Of a stretch of 64,000 bases of DNA, positions 30,218-41,990 are shown in pieces; the stretch's first letter is position 1; every line of letters begins with the position of its first letter. The notes under the pieces are model-generated. The model was not told the DNA's origin and did no database searches. It was given only the letters and a program-made list of their open reading frames with translations. The stretch is taken from contig NHNY01000008.1 of the NCBI GenBank assembly GCA_002786065.1, forward strand, positions 124,001 through 188,000. Reading direction: 5' to 3'. Source of the DNA: Microcyclospora pomicola (lineage: Eukaryota > Ascomycota > Dothideomycetes > Capnodiales). The position numbers were made by a program, and so were the translations under genes.

Positions 30218-31903
30218 TCAATCCTTCCATCCCTGCCGATTGCGGAACCACCGGATGACGTAGACCTGTTGACAATCAGAATATTGACCCTTGCACATGT
30301 ATGCCAGTCGCCACACTTGCTGATGAACAGCACAGTCTCTGACAAAAGCCAGAGGTAGGCGAAGTGAGAGATGAGACTTACCAGCATGACCAACACCGGC
30401 ACTTCGATCAACGGCCCGACTGTCGCCGCGAGCGCTTCCTCGCTTCCGGCGCCGTACACCGAGACCACGACGGCAATCGCGAGCTCGAAGTTGTTCGACG
30501 CCGCGGTGAACGATTGCGTGCAGCCGATCTTGTAGCCAAAGCCCGCTCGATACATCACGTATGCGGTGAGGGGGAAACTATCGGGACACGGGGTGGTCAG
30601 TAGGGGCGTATGGTGCATGTGAACAAGAAGGGACTGCTTACATGACGAGGAAGTACACCACAAGCGGGGCGCAGACACGCAAGACCGAAGTAATCTGCTG
30701 CACTACGTGCAAGCCTTGGCTCGCGAAGAGCACGATGATGGTGTACAGCAGGCCGATGAGGGAGAAGGGCGCGATCCAGCGGAGGAAGTTTTGCTGGTAG
30801 CGTTTCTCGCCCAGCAACCAGCGGAGCGAGAGGCGCGTGACGATGGCGGCGGCCAGTGGGATGCCGAGGAACACGGCCACGGAGACCGCGGCGTCTTTGT
30901 AGGTGGCGTTGTCCGCATCGGCGGGGTCCTGCGAGACGACGCGGACGTAGAAGACGGCGAGCGGCGCGTACAGCACGATCTGCAGCAGGCTGTTGAAGGC
31001 GACGAGGACGGCGCAGTAATCGGCGTCGCCGGCGGCCAGGTCGGTCCAGATGAGGACCATGGCGATGCAGCGGGCGACGCCGACGAAGATGAGGCCGTCG
31101 CGCAGGCCCTGGCGGTCCGGCAGGAAGGCCCAGGCCAGCGCGGTCATGAACAGCGGCGCGATCAGCCAGTTCAGCAGCACCGAGATGCCGATCTGCTTCC
31201 AAAGGGCGCGCTGGCGCAGCAGCAGGTGCAGCGTCTCGAAGCGCACCTTGCACAGGATCGGGTACATCATGACCAGCAGGCCGGCGGCGATGGGGCCGGA
31301 GACACCCACGAACGTGCCGCGTTGGAGGGCTGGGCCGGCGGAGGGGACCAGGTTGCCGAGGATGATGCCGAGCGCCATGCTGAGGATGATCCAGAGGACG
31401 AGTAGTCGGTCAAGGAGGGAGAGTGCTTTGAATGGGGCTGGGCCAGGGGTGGCTGTGTCTGTTTAATGGTCAGCTTTTAGTTCGTAAACACTCAACATGG
31501 ACCAAAAGCAACGACAATAGCGCAAATATGAATTAGTATCATCAGCGCCACAACCCCATGTAGCAAACAAGGGTGCGAAGGCGTCAGTCGAAGCGTAGGC
31601 CGCATGTCGTTTCAGCAGATCAAATCTTCAGACAAGCAACCCCGGGGCACAAAACCCTCAACATCGAGGACAGTTCCACTAACCTTGCGATTCCGACCTC
31701 CCTCGTCCAGCCTCAACATCGTGCTCCACAACTCCGTGCTTCACGCCTTTTAACTCAACTCCCTCCTTCGCCGCACTGCCTGCATCTTGGTGGCCATGCC
31801 GTGATCTGTGATTATCGTGATCGGCTGACAACGACGCCGATGCTCGTCCCAGTCCCGCGTCCGGCCGAGGATCCTGTGCTACACCCTGTTCGATTGTCTC
31901 CAT
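30218..31903 (-). CDS. ACR3: ACR3-type arsenite efflux transporter
   Basis: complement(join(30218..30265,30382..30577,30642..31458,31684..31903)), 426 residues; all joins keep frame (GTTAGT, GTAAGC, GTAAGT donors). Ten membrane segments are expected. TM1 is LVLWIILSMALGIILGNLVP. The catalytic Cys sits in VGVARCIAMVLIW. QSFTAASNNFELAIAV and the Glu in GPLIEVPVLVMLVYVIRWF are the arsenite-path signatures of the ACR3/BASS superfamily. The product exports As(III), probably also Sb(III), at the plasma or vacuolar membrane. The first exon gives a hydrophilic N-terminus with a His-rich stretch (SADHDNHRSRHGH). Intron 1 (225 nt) is the longest in the window, so its ends are the least sure. The coding part is very GC-rich. 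No arsenate reductase gene lies alongside. Confidence 0.93.
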
Positions 31904-32957
31904 CCCAGGATGGATTAATCAATGTTCTTCTGAATTTCTTCGGAATCTTGGGTCGTCTTTTGCTGCTGGTCGCTCGTCCTTGGACTAGAGATGCTGTGGT
32001 CCAGCTATGATCTCGGGAACGTAGAAGATGTCTTGCTTTCTTTATCGATCCGAGAAACTCGTTGTGCTTTTCTTATGCTCGTTTCGGGCTTATATTTTTA
32101 TTCATGAGAGATGGCAATCAAATTTCTGCTTCCGAGGATCTCCAAACAGCCGTCGAGCCTGGATATTTTCTTCTATCGGATCTCACAGGGAATGTAAGTG
32201 AGATGATTGACAGAATCGAACGTCCATCCAAAACCCACCTCGCCTGATGTTGAGCACATATATGTGTGGCTCGCCATGCACCGAAGCCAATCACAGCGAT
32301 GCGGCATGTCGTTCTTGGTGGTCCGCCGTTGGCAATAGCGAGACAGCGCTCGGATTTCTTTGGCGTCGGCGAGGAGCCAATCAGACGCGGGCAGTGAGAG
32401 GTTTCTGCAACGTCACTTGGCTCGGATTTCTTTGGCGTCGGCGAGGAGCCAATCAGACGCGGGCAGTGAGAGGTTTCTGCAACGTCACTTGGCTATGACA
32501 TTCATACTGGGACAACAACCACCAAGGTTGGCGGTTGCGAATGGGATGGGAGTAGGTGGATGTCACTGCTGTCATCTCTGTCAGACGCTGGGTGAAGCGC
32601 CGCCAACTGCTGAACATGAAGACTGGTGGTTGCGATGCATGTCGACGAACGTGGAAACACGAATGTCATCCATCGGTATCGCGACATATGTGGCGGCCGA
32701 AGGATGCAATCCGAATGATATCATTTCTGGGCGCCGTCGCTTGAATTCGAGTCGATGTATCATCAATCGCAGCATTAGAGTCTGCTGAAAGACAATTCAT
32801 GCGATTTTAATAGCAAACTGTCATGTCCGGAGGAAGCTCCGAATCGCAGACCCTGGGTATTATTCCCGGAACGTCGATGCAGACGTAAATCCACGGATGT
32901 CACTACCAAGCATAGCTCGTTTACAGGAGCACTCAAAACCGTCTCGTGACATGAATG
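31904..32957. promoter_or_regulatory. ACR3 promoter region
   Basis: About 1.05 kb upstream of ACR3 and downstream of the Artemis-like gene. It carries three CCAAT boxes on the plus strand (32287, 32377, 32449), two of them inside a perfect tandem duplication. No protein gene is supported; frames running through the duplication are by-products of its 72-nt length. Confidence 0.5.
32349..32492. repeat. Perfect 72-bp tandem duplication with CCAAT boxes
   Basis: 32349-32420 and 32421-32492 are identical copies, directly abutting. Each contains GAGCCAATCAG (CCAAT box), a GC-rich GACGCGGGC, and AACGTCACTT with a CRE-like ACGTCA core. The duplication starts 446 bp upstream of the ACR3 start codon. 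Confidence 0.95.
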
Positions 32958-34879
32958 CTACAGCTCGTCTTCTAAAACTGTCGGCGCGGTCGAGAGCAGC
33001 CTAATCTGATGCCACCCATCGCCTTCGCCATCGCCCAGCGCGGCTTCGTAAGCCAGCTGCCTCTGCAGGGCGCGCGGATCGTACTGCGTTCCATGAGATT
33101 CTTCAAGCTCTGGAACTGCTTCTGTCCTCTCGGGAGTGCGCTGTTCATGCTCAGGCGTGAGTAGAATAGGCCGAATCTCAAGCGATTGCGTGGTCTCACG
33201 CATCGTCTCGTTTGCTTCGGCTCGAGCATAGAGCATAGACTGGTCGTGAGCGAAGGCGACTGGTTGATCGTAGAGATGCCCGAAGAGAAACGCCATCGAG
33301 CGTCGAGGTGTCCAGTCTTTGAGAGCGACGGTGCAGGGGTAGATGTCCTTTGGCTTGAGTCGTTCTATCAGCATGCACAGCTCGGCGTAGGAGGAGTGTC
33401 GGGAGTAGGGGAAGGTCTGTTTCTTGTCAGAATCTACTGCTGCAGTAACTCGTAGGACACGTCTCAGGATGGAGAGAGGGACTCACGATTGTTCGTGCTG
33501 GCGTTCGGACACTTTTCGTGCCAGACACCACATCGATTCCCTTGTCATCATTGCTCTTCTTGACCATCTCCACAAGAGCCGGTAGCAACTTCTCGATAGG
33601 TAGCTGGTCAATGTCCACCATGTCGCTGGTCTCTCCTCCAAGGTCATCATGTCGCAGAGCACCAGCATCCAACTCCAACAAATCTACAGGATCCTGAATC
33701 ATCGTTTGCAGCTTTTCCAGCACCGCAAGAACGATCTGTGGCTGGTCGGAGAGTTTCGATGCACACAAAGTCATGAGTTTCTGAATGGCCGCTTGGTCGT
33801 TCATCTCGACTTCGAAACGCTGGTCAAGATCCCCTTTCCCGCCACCCGCTCCCAATTCCTCCACATCCACACCGTTGTGTCTTGTGATGATCGGCGTGAT
33901 CCGTACGAAATCTGTAGTCAGTCAGCGTTTTCATGATATCTAGATCTCTAGAATGCTCACCTCGCTCCCATATCTCGCACCCAGTCCCTTTCTCACAGCT
34001 ATGCACACGAACCCCCTGCTCACTGGTCAAGATACCTGCCTGGTAGTGGTTCCCATAAGCATGACCCGAGAACACTGCGGCTTCGGGGGCTCTCCACGCT
34101 TCCGCTCCATCCGCCAACGCCCTATACAAGCCAAACCGATATGGATCGACATGAATCTGCACCCCAGACATCTGCGCCATGACATCCCACACGTCCTCAT
34201 ACCCAAATGTCCAGGAGTCGAAGTAGAATGAGGTACCTTCAGGATACCGCTGCATCTTCTGCAGCAGCTCCTGAACGCCGGCCAGCTTAGTTGGGAACTC
34301 CCCGAACACATCGGTCTTGCCCTCGGCGACGAACGTGGTGTCGAGATACACCCGATCCAGCCGCTTGAGCCCGGGCTTCCCTTCAACGGTACAGTACGGT
34401 AATAGCGCAGGCGAACGCGTCAGTTTCTCAAGCCACCAGGCCTCGCACCGGATATCGCCCGTGTACAGCACTGCCTTACCCTCACCCTCAAGCAAGAACA
34501 TCACCGCCCCGACACAGTGGTTGGCGTCCAACAAGGTAAAGCGAATGCTCCGGCCCGGGGAGAGTTCCAGCACCGTCGGGCGGTCGAGCGGGACCGGACG
34601 CAGGACCTTGCGCAGGTGGCGGAAGTGCAGATGGTGCGCCTCGAGCACGCCCTTGGCGAAGTTCATGCGGTGCGGGTAGCGCTCGAGCCGCAGCAGGATG
34701 GCCTTGGTGGCCGCCGAGCAGTAGATGAAGGGCGAGCGCCATGATTCCAGGCCGAGGGTGTGGTCGGTGTGGACGTGGCTGAGGAAGCCGGCGAGGGGGG
34801 GAGGCCGCTGGGACGAGGGCCGGAAGTGGTCGATGCAGATGTCGGGGAATTCGGCGATGAAGCCGTCGAAGGTCGACAT
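32958..34879 (-). CDS. Artemis/SNM1-family DNA-repair nuclease
   Basis: complement(join(32958..33416,33487..33911,33961..34879)), 600 residues, introns 49 and 70 nt (GTGAGC...CAG, GTGAGT...CAG). The start at 34879 gives MSTFDGFIAEFPDICIDHF, close to the beginning of vertebrate Artemis and unlike Pso2/Snm1, which has a long N-terminal extension. The metallo-beta-lactamase metal ligands are SHVHTDH (residues 34-40), LDANHCVGAVMF and VLYTGDIRC. The beta-CASP/DRMBL part includes TSFYFDSWTFGYEDVW and FPYSRHSSYAEL. Members are 5'-exonucleases or structure-specific endonucleases that trim DNA ends in end-joining or crosslink repair. All expected active-site residues are visible. Expected nuclear. 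It is 350 bp from the DUF2237 gene. Confidence 0.92.
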
Positions 34880-35229
34880 GCTGGGTGTGATGGGGCGGAA
34901 TGGGACATTTTGGTACGCTGGTTGGAGATGTGCTGGACGAGGTAGCCGGCAGTTGTCTGGTTGATGCACAGTTCAAGATGAAGTGGGCGTGTTCGCCACT
35001 TGCAGGTCAATCCACTATACAACAATTGAAACAATGTGAACATGTACAAACACCATTCTTCATAATATTAAGTTGAATTAAGCAATGACCGTCATTCGAT
35101 CATGAAAAACACCAAGATAATGACAATACAACCACAACCCCCAAAAATTTCATGAAACATAGTACACCCAACAACCTCCCCAAACCCACCTCATCAGCTA
35201 CCTTACCCAGTCCACATTACCACCGACGC
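34880..35229. other. Short intergenic, Artemis-like gene promoter
   Basis: About 350 bp, AT-richer than the flanking coding sequence, holding the promoter of the Artemis-like gene and the 3' end of the DUF2237 gene. No feature is recognised. Confidence 0.4.
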
Positions 35230-35917
35230 TCACTGATCAGCCGCAAACCCCTTCAAATCCTCCAACCGGATCTTCCCCAGCGCCTTCTCATTCGTCGCGT
35301 TCAAAAACACCTTCGGCACGATCTTATCCCCCGCCGTCTCGCGGCCGCGCGCCTCGAACGCCTCCAACCAGCGCGTGGCGCAGAGACACCATTTGCAGCC
35401 GGCCTTCATGCCCGGGATCGGGCGCAGGTCGTTGCCTTGTCGGGCGGTGAAGTCGAGGAATTCTTCGGTGACTGTGTGGCGGAGAGGTGATGTGAGTACG
35501 GGTGGTGGGCCATGGGGGAGTTATTTGCACCTAAGGGAAGGGTGAGAGGAGAGAGACGAACCTTCAGCGGCGATAGCATGGTTGCCATAGTCGGACGAGG
35601 GCACTTCGCAGTAGCCGGTGCGCAGGAAGCCGGTCATAGGGCTGGTGCTGTGCAGGGCCAGCGGTTGTTTGAAGACTGCACGACACACATGTCTCGCCAT
35701 TAGTCAAGGGATCCTTATCATGATGATGTGAAGGGGAGGTGAGGTGATATGGTTGGTTCGTCGATTATCTACCTTACGTACCATTCAAGGATTTCGACAT
35801 GGTGGCGAGCGGGTCGTTAGATGGCTGCTGGGATTGCTGTTGTTGCGTGCGGAGGTAGAAGAGTACAAGGACTGCGGCGACAATGGGGAGGATGTAGGTG
35901 GTCCAGGTCAGTTGCAT
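35230..35917 (-). CDS. Membrane-anchored DUF2237 protein
   Basis: complement(join(35230..35471,35562..35675,35782..35917)), 163 residues. The introns are 90 nt (GTTCGT...CAG) and 106 nt (GTACGT...CAG), both phase 1. The gene is cut into frames too short to notice without splicing. The N-terminus is a hydrophobic anchor (residues 3-22, LTWTTYILPIVAAVLVLFYL) and a Gln-rich linker. The DUF2237 domain then follows: LALHSTSPMTGFLRTGYCEV, GNHAIAAEVTEEFLDFTARQ, and GMKAGCKWCLCATRWLEAFE with its conserved Cys residues, then VFLNATNEKALGKIRLEDL. DUF2237 is widespread in bacteria and fungi with no settled biochemical role that I know. The anchor suggests a membrane-bound form, orientation unknown. Confidence 0.85.
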
Positions 35918-36924
35918 TGGTTTTCGTGGGTTGGTCGCAATGGGGTGGTCGGATAGCAAGCAATGCTGTCCAGGAGCTATATGTACAAGATCAATGTAAT
36001 GCCGTGATGTGGTATGGAGCTCAGAGTGATGACGTTTAGCTGAGTCACGATCACGAACATTGGACTGTTCTAAATACTCATATGCAAGACGGACATCATT
36101 GATCAAAAGAAGCTTGAAGCAAGTGAGGAAAAGCACTCTGCAATGGCAGAAACATGTAAACATCAGAGTTGCGTAGCAAATACAGTAACTTCCACCGATC
36201 ATCGCGTCTTTACCTAACTAACACACACCCTCTCTCTCACACATAATGTGGACTTTATTGGAAACAGCCGTGGTCGGGTGAATGAACCGTCACTCCAACC
36301 AAAGCGAAAGAAGTCCCCCAGGCGCCGTGACAAGCAACACAAAACATTCGCAAAGGACGTCGAGTAGTGAAAGTACTCCCGCATCCCCTTCAAGCCCGAT
36401 ATTTTCGTTCATGCAGTAACTGAAGGGCGAAGTAGCGCACGACTTTGGCCCGAAAAACGTCCATACGCAGCATGAGCCAACGCCATGCCCAAACCGGTGG
36501 GCGCCCATCCTTGAACAGAGAAGTGAATAATTGGAGATGCACAATGGCAAGCACATCGCCACGCGGCTGGTTGTTGAGTTTGGAGACCAGATCAAGCAAC
36601 ATCGACTTGGTCGTGATTGCTTATTGGCATCGTCAAGCGCAAACCGTACGGAGTAGCAAGGCCAACAAGTGAAGGCACCATATGTCGACCAGTGCTTGTG
36701 CTCATCTTATGGTGAAGCACAATGGGTATCAGTATAAAGCGCATCAGGGTTTGATAGATGGTGAAACAAAGGTCGAGGTCGCGACCATATCCTGTAGTCG
36801 ACCGAGTTAAAAGACTCGATCGTGACCTTGCACAGATGGGGAGCTCTAGGGTATAAGCTGGCGTGGTGCCGGATCGATCAGCTTGGTGCCAGGGCCCGCA
36901 ACTCCATAGCTGAATGGACAGCCC
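35918..36924. other. Intergenic, no supported gene
   Basis: About 1.0 kb upstream of the DUF2237 gene and downstream of the SomA-like gene. Open frames at 36290-36602 (minus) have no domain. A short CA/CT-rich tract lies near 36220-36245. Confidence 0.4.
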
Positions 36925-39300
36925 TTAGTTGCCCATGTCTCCGACTTCCATGCCGGGATCAAAGGACATGAACGAAGCGTCCACCAAGCCACCCATGGTT
37001 TCACCTCCGTTGACGTCGAGGAAGGTGTCGAAATCGAAGTTATCGAGCACGTCACTTCCATCTGGAGCACCATAACTCATTTCCATGCTAAAGTCGGTGC
37101 CATCCATGTTACCGAATGGTGCTACATTCATGTCGGGTTGACCACCGTTCTGTGGCAGGGTCATGTTCGGTTGCCCGATGACTCCGTTTTGGGTGCCGGG
37201 CTGGCCGTTCGGCATCTGCTGGCCGTTATTGAAAGATTTTGGGTTCATTGGAGTAATTGGAGTTGCTGGTGTTGGCGTTGGTGGCTGCTCTGACTCTGTG
37301 GCAGCTGGACCCTTTTTGTTCTGATCACCCGTTAGCACAAACATCTTGTTTTCTAGAGTTTAGCCTGCAGAACTTACCCCTTTCTTTCCTGCTTCTTTCT
37401 TGCCAGCAGGTTTCGACTTGTTGCCCTGGTTCGGGGTGGGAGGTGCGGGTGGCTGGGCTGGACTGCTTGGTTGGGTACCGCCCGCGCCATTCGCTGGAGG
37501 GGGAGGTGGAGGTGGCATCTGCTGGTTGCCTTGGCGCGGCGTCGTGATCTGCTGGCCTTGTCCAGGTGGACCCACCTGTCCCGGTTGTTGGCCCATCATC
37601 ATCCCCGGAACATGTGGCTGGCCTTGTTGCCACGCATTGGACATCATTTGACCATTCGGTGCCTGCATCATTCGTGGTTGGTCCGGAGGCATCTGACCCA
37701 TGGGGTGTGATGTTGTCGGACGCATGTTCGCCATCATTTGTGCGCGGATGTGAGCAGGCATCTGACTTTGGTCCATGACCATGTTTGGCACGGGGGAGTT
37801 GCGGCCGACCATCTCGCCATTCGGAGACATGCCTGATTTGTTCAGCTTCGGTGTACCACGTTGCATGTCGATAGGATTGGGCGAAGGATCACCGGCACGT
37901 CCATTCTGCGGCGACATGCCGCTCCCCGGCGCGAAGTGCCCAGGGGCTCCATTCTGGCCCGGCATGTTTTCCTGTTCGGCACGGGCTATAAGCAGCCTCT
38001 TCTTATTCTGCTGCTCCAACAGCATGAGCTGCATCTGGTAATCTTGCAGTGCGTGATTGCCGCCGGCTTGGGGGTTGTTGGGCATGACGTTGGCGGCGGG
38101 GTTGGCAGTGTTGACCATACGCCCGCCGTTGGGATTGGCGTAAAAATCGGCCTGTGAGCTCTCGGGGCCGACGTGATTCATCGGACTCCCATGCGGGCCA
38201 GGAAGACCCAAGGCGGCGTTCGGTGGCATGCCCTTGTTCATGTTAGAATTTGCTGCTTGATCTAACATGGATTGCTGCATGAGCTTGGCATATGTTTCGG
38301 CAGACTTGGACTGATGGTTGGCGGGCTGTTGAGCCAGATTCTGCAACTGCTGAGGCAGAATGGTGCTCGGGTCGATGCCCTCCTGCCGCAGGCGATCAAG
38401 GACGTGCTCGGAGACGGGGGGACCCACCTGGGAGGGCATCTGGCCTGGCGGCCCAGGTCGACCCTGATTCATTTGCTGCATTCCACCGCCCTCGATCCGT
38501 TGCCGCTTGGGAGATGGCGCGTCGCCCGATCCGGGTGAGCCTGATCGTGGCCCACTCATGTCCATCTGCGAGCCTTGGCGTTCCATCTGGGTGGCCTGTT
38601 GAGTCTGGTGCATTGCTTGGTTCCTAGCCTGGACTTGCGCACTCTGCGCGGGCAACCTGCGGCGTCGTTAGTGCTGCAGACGTGCGGCGGACGGAGCGTG
38701 GGGAGGTCGTGGCACTTACATGGTGTTGCGCTGATTCGCATTCGCAAACGCAGCTCGCTTCAGATCGTTGGGCATGGCCATATTGTTGTTCACGTTGGGC
38801 ATGACGCCGTTCAACGGGACCCTCATACCCTGCAAGCCATTCACATCCATATTTCCCATCATCGTGCGAGCCCTGCTCGCTTGGCGCTGCGCGTTGATGT
38901 AGGTGATCGCAGTCGTCTTGCCCTTGTTGCGATGACCGTAAAACATGTCCCAAAAACTCAGCCACCAGTCCGCCAAAAAGGGACCGCCCCCTCCGACGAC
39001 ACTGGGGATGGGCAGATCTTTCGGCCGATCTTTGTAGTCTCCATCCGTCGCATCATCGTTGTCGGTCTGCTGATTGTCGCGCTGGGAGGGAGAATCCTTC
39101 AGTTTGGTATCGACGTCGACCTTGTTGATGAACAGTCGCGCCACATCGTAGAGGTTGTTCCGTAGCAGATGGTCGTAGATGGCGGTGTTGAGGCGCTTCA
39201 TGCTCTCGGCACTGGTCAGGACACCGCTGTTGGGAGTGCCTACATTGGGCGGCTGGCCACCGACCGGGCCGCCCATGTTCATCTGCTGCTGCTGATTCAT
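36925..39300 (-). CDS. somA: SomA/Flo8-type LisH transcription regulator
   Basis: complement(join(36925..37320,37378..38656,38720..39300)), 751 residues. The introns are 57 nt (GTAAGT...CAG) and 63 nt (GTAAGT, CACTAACG branch, CAG). A LisH motif lies at about 36-60 (RLNTAIYDHLLRNNLYDVAR), then the SSDP-like segment GPFLADWWLSFWDMFYGHRN at about 107-126. Long Gln/Pro/Met-rich disordered regions follow with a basic patch (SPKRQRIEGG, a likely nuclear signal). A polyproline run and an acidic C-terminus (LDNFDFDTFLDVNGGE) look like an activation domain. In Aspergillus, SomA works with PtaB (Ldb1-like) downstream of cAMP/PKA to control adhesion, development and virulence; yeast Flo8 is related. 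The role here is inferred from that layout. No PtaB gene is in the window. Confidence 0.87.
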
Positions 39301-41990
39301 GATGGAGGAGTGGGCGGTCGAACGAGGCGCAACGTGCAGTGTTGCGCAAGGAGGTGGAAGGCTGGAAGGATGCGCGGACCGCGATGATCAGTCGGTGAGG
39401 TCGTCGTGTCGGTGGGCCGAGCGTCGTCCGGCGCGCGCGCGGTGTGAGTCGTGCACGCGGGGCGACAGTGGACGAGGCAGCACGATGGTCGTCAGGTCAG
39501 CGACCAGTGCCGGCGACGCGGTGGACGCAGATATGGGGGTGGGGGGAGGAAGTCCAGGGCGGATCGACAGAGTGGAATGGGGGAGGAGGAGGGTGGGTGC
39601 CAGGCGTCCGGTCGCACGATGGGCACTAGGTCGGGCAGTTCCTTAGCACGGGAGTTTCGGTTGTACGCAGCTCGCTGAGGCGGCGGCGTCGGACGGGCGG
39701 TGCTGGATGAACGGTGTCAAGGGCACTATTCTTCTTGCTGGCACGCAGTCGACGACGACGACGGGATCATGCTGTCGGATGTGGAGGAGGGCGGAGAGAT
39801 GAGGTCGAGGAGATGCAGTGGTCGGCGGGTGGGATCATCGAGCCCTCCAGACGCATCCCAGAGGCCGCGGTCAACCAATTCATTTGTCAACGTTGCTGGG
39901 CAGCCAATCACGGCCGACGGTGCCTTGCACATCACCTTTATCGATTACGGATCTTCACTTGGACGCAGGTGGTCTGCCTACCTTATTATGGTTATGTGGA
40001 TGATCATTGTCGTTGATATAAAAGACCGGCGAGACGATCAACACCGCTATGTAAGAGATGTCGCCGTTCTTCGACCACAGCTAAACGCAGCGTTTCGGTT
40101 GTTGCTGCCCGAGTCCTGCTGACATGTCACAAGCAATAATGTCCATCTCAGGACTTGTTTCCGGGACGTTTGGTCGGGTACCCAGAAAACACATAACGAT
40201 CGTCGATGCCCGCCGATCGAAGAAGCATGTGACAGAAACATCATTGCATTTCACTTGAGTTGAAGAGGTAGCTTCACCGCTTACCTGATATTTCGTGTGT
40301 TGTTGGGCTTCGTAGGTGGTGTTGCTGGTTCAACTTTCATCATCAGCCGAACGTGCAAGCTTGCTGTTCGGGCCATTCCCGCCGCCAAAGACAGCTTCAA
40401 GGTCTCGAAATACACTGTTTGGAACGTAAGGACGTGGGTGACTATTGCATAGCCTGGGCTTTCCGCTTCGTAGATACATGGCAGGGTCATGTACCCGTCT
40501 GATGCCTGGGCTGGAAGGGAATCACCGATCAGCGTATCTATGCTCTGCTAAGACCGACTCGTATTACGGCTTCATCCCTGGAAACATGGAAGTCCTTGGC
40601 GCAGCTTGATGCACCGACCAGACAATGCTTCCGTTCCAAAGATGCTTGGTCGCCGGCCATCATCTCGCTCTACCACATACAGCGTTTGTAACCGTAGGTA
40701 GTTACCCTCGCTGCGTGTTGCCACGACGAGAGAGAGAGAGAAATTAGTCGAGCGTGCTTCAATGACCCAGAGCCTCTCACTCTTGCACCAACCTCCCCAC
40801 CTTTCTTCCTCAACCCCTTTGAGTAACCTCAGGCCAGCAGGTTTATTCTGTTTGGGCCATCACATCCGGTATGCGACTGCTGAGGATGTAAGGCTCACCG
40901 AGACACAACGTGGCAGCTCTCCCGCAGGTAGTGGCAATCGCAAAAGTCTGATGCTAAAGTGATTGCATGTCAGACGTTGCCTCAAGGGACAACGCGAGCA
41001 GCCTTGCCGGAGATCTCGAAAAGTATTCGAAGCGCTTGGTACTGGATTGCCTCTGCACGCTTGGTGATGATGTGCTGAGAGACGTGGTGCATCTTGTTCT
41101 GGATCTAGAATCCCCGGACGTCGATATCACTGCGGTACAGTATGCCTACCCCCATAACCACCATCAGCATACTACGCTTGCAACGATCCCTAGGACCACA
41201 GGCTTGCACGGCCACGTATACTCTATACAGCTGTCCAAGCTCGGCATCACTGCGGCGAAGCACATCGACCCTAGCCGCATCTTAAATGAGCAACAAGACA
41301 CTAGGGTAGGTCTTCTGAGCTGATGCATCGTGATACATTGCACTTACTGGCGAGAATAGCAGACTCCAGCCGAGACTGTGAGGAGAAATGTCTGAAGTCT
41401 GAGAGAGAGCTGATCATACCGCGCTCAGCCGCCTGGAATGGAAGTGCGTGCGTGACCCAGAAGTCACAAGAGCCTGCGCAATCCCGTCATTCACATCGTG
41501 CAGTCAATGTAGACTTGCGCTCGCGCTCATATATCAGAAGCATGTTGAATATCAACTTCATTGAGATGAAGTCGGCAGCGGCAGGGCTAAGTTTAGTTAC
41601 TGGGCGGAGCGATCGACCGTGTGCCTTTCGCGCTCAGGCACTCACGCCACCACCGCTATCGATCTGTACCCTCGATTGCATCACATGCCAGCCCGCGTTG
41701 CAGACCTCACCTCAAATTCTCACGCTCTCGCGCAGCCTTGCCCCCGTAGCCTGGCAAGCCTTGCGCGTCGCACGACTTATGCGGATGTGGCGCTTTGTGA
41801 GATAATGATTGGGATCAACTTTGCGGCCGTGGATGGGACATAGTCTGCGGCGCAGAGGATACAAGAGCAGACCCCGACCATCGATACAGATGCGTCGAAG
41901 ATAATACGTGCCGCCTACGATACCTTTCCAAACGGCCCGGCCTCAACGTGCTGTGCTCCAGCTTGCACAGTCAACCGACCTCCACCCATC
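39301..41990. other. 2.7-kb divergent intergenic region
   Basis: The largest gene-poor stretch, between the divergent SomA-like and Uls1-like genes. The 39300-39680 part is GC-rich and is probably the SomA leader. A (GA)n run of about 14 nt sits at 40728-40741, and a CCAAT box near 39904. Open frames at 40967-41323 and 41323-41805 (plus) have no domain, and no splice partner was found. Long regulatory regions are common for developmental regulators such as SomA. Confidence 0.5.

Noticed and set aside
30597-31405. Long open frames on both strands overlapping ACR3 (218 and 232 codons)
   Set aside because: They are shadows of the GC-rich ACR3 coding strand, rich in Arg/Ala/Pro or Glu/Asp/Gln, with no domain. 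ACR3 itself is unambiguous.
32247-32788. Frames containing a 24-residue repeated peptide
   Set aside because: The repeat arises because the 72-bp DNA duplication is a multiple of three. Two frames carry it equally and neither has protein-like features, so it is a DNA repeat, not a repeat protein.
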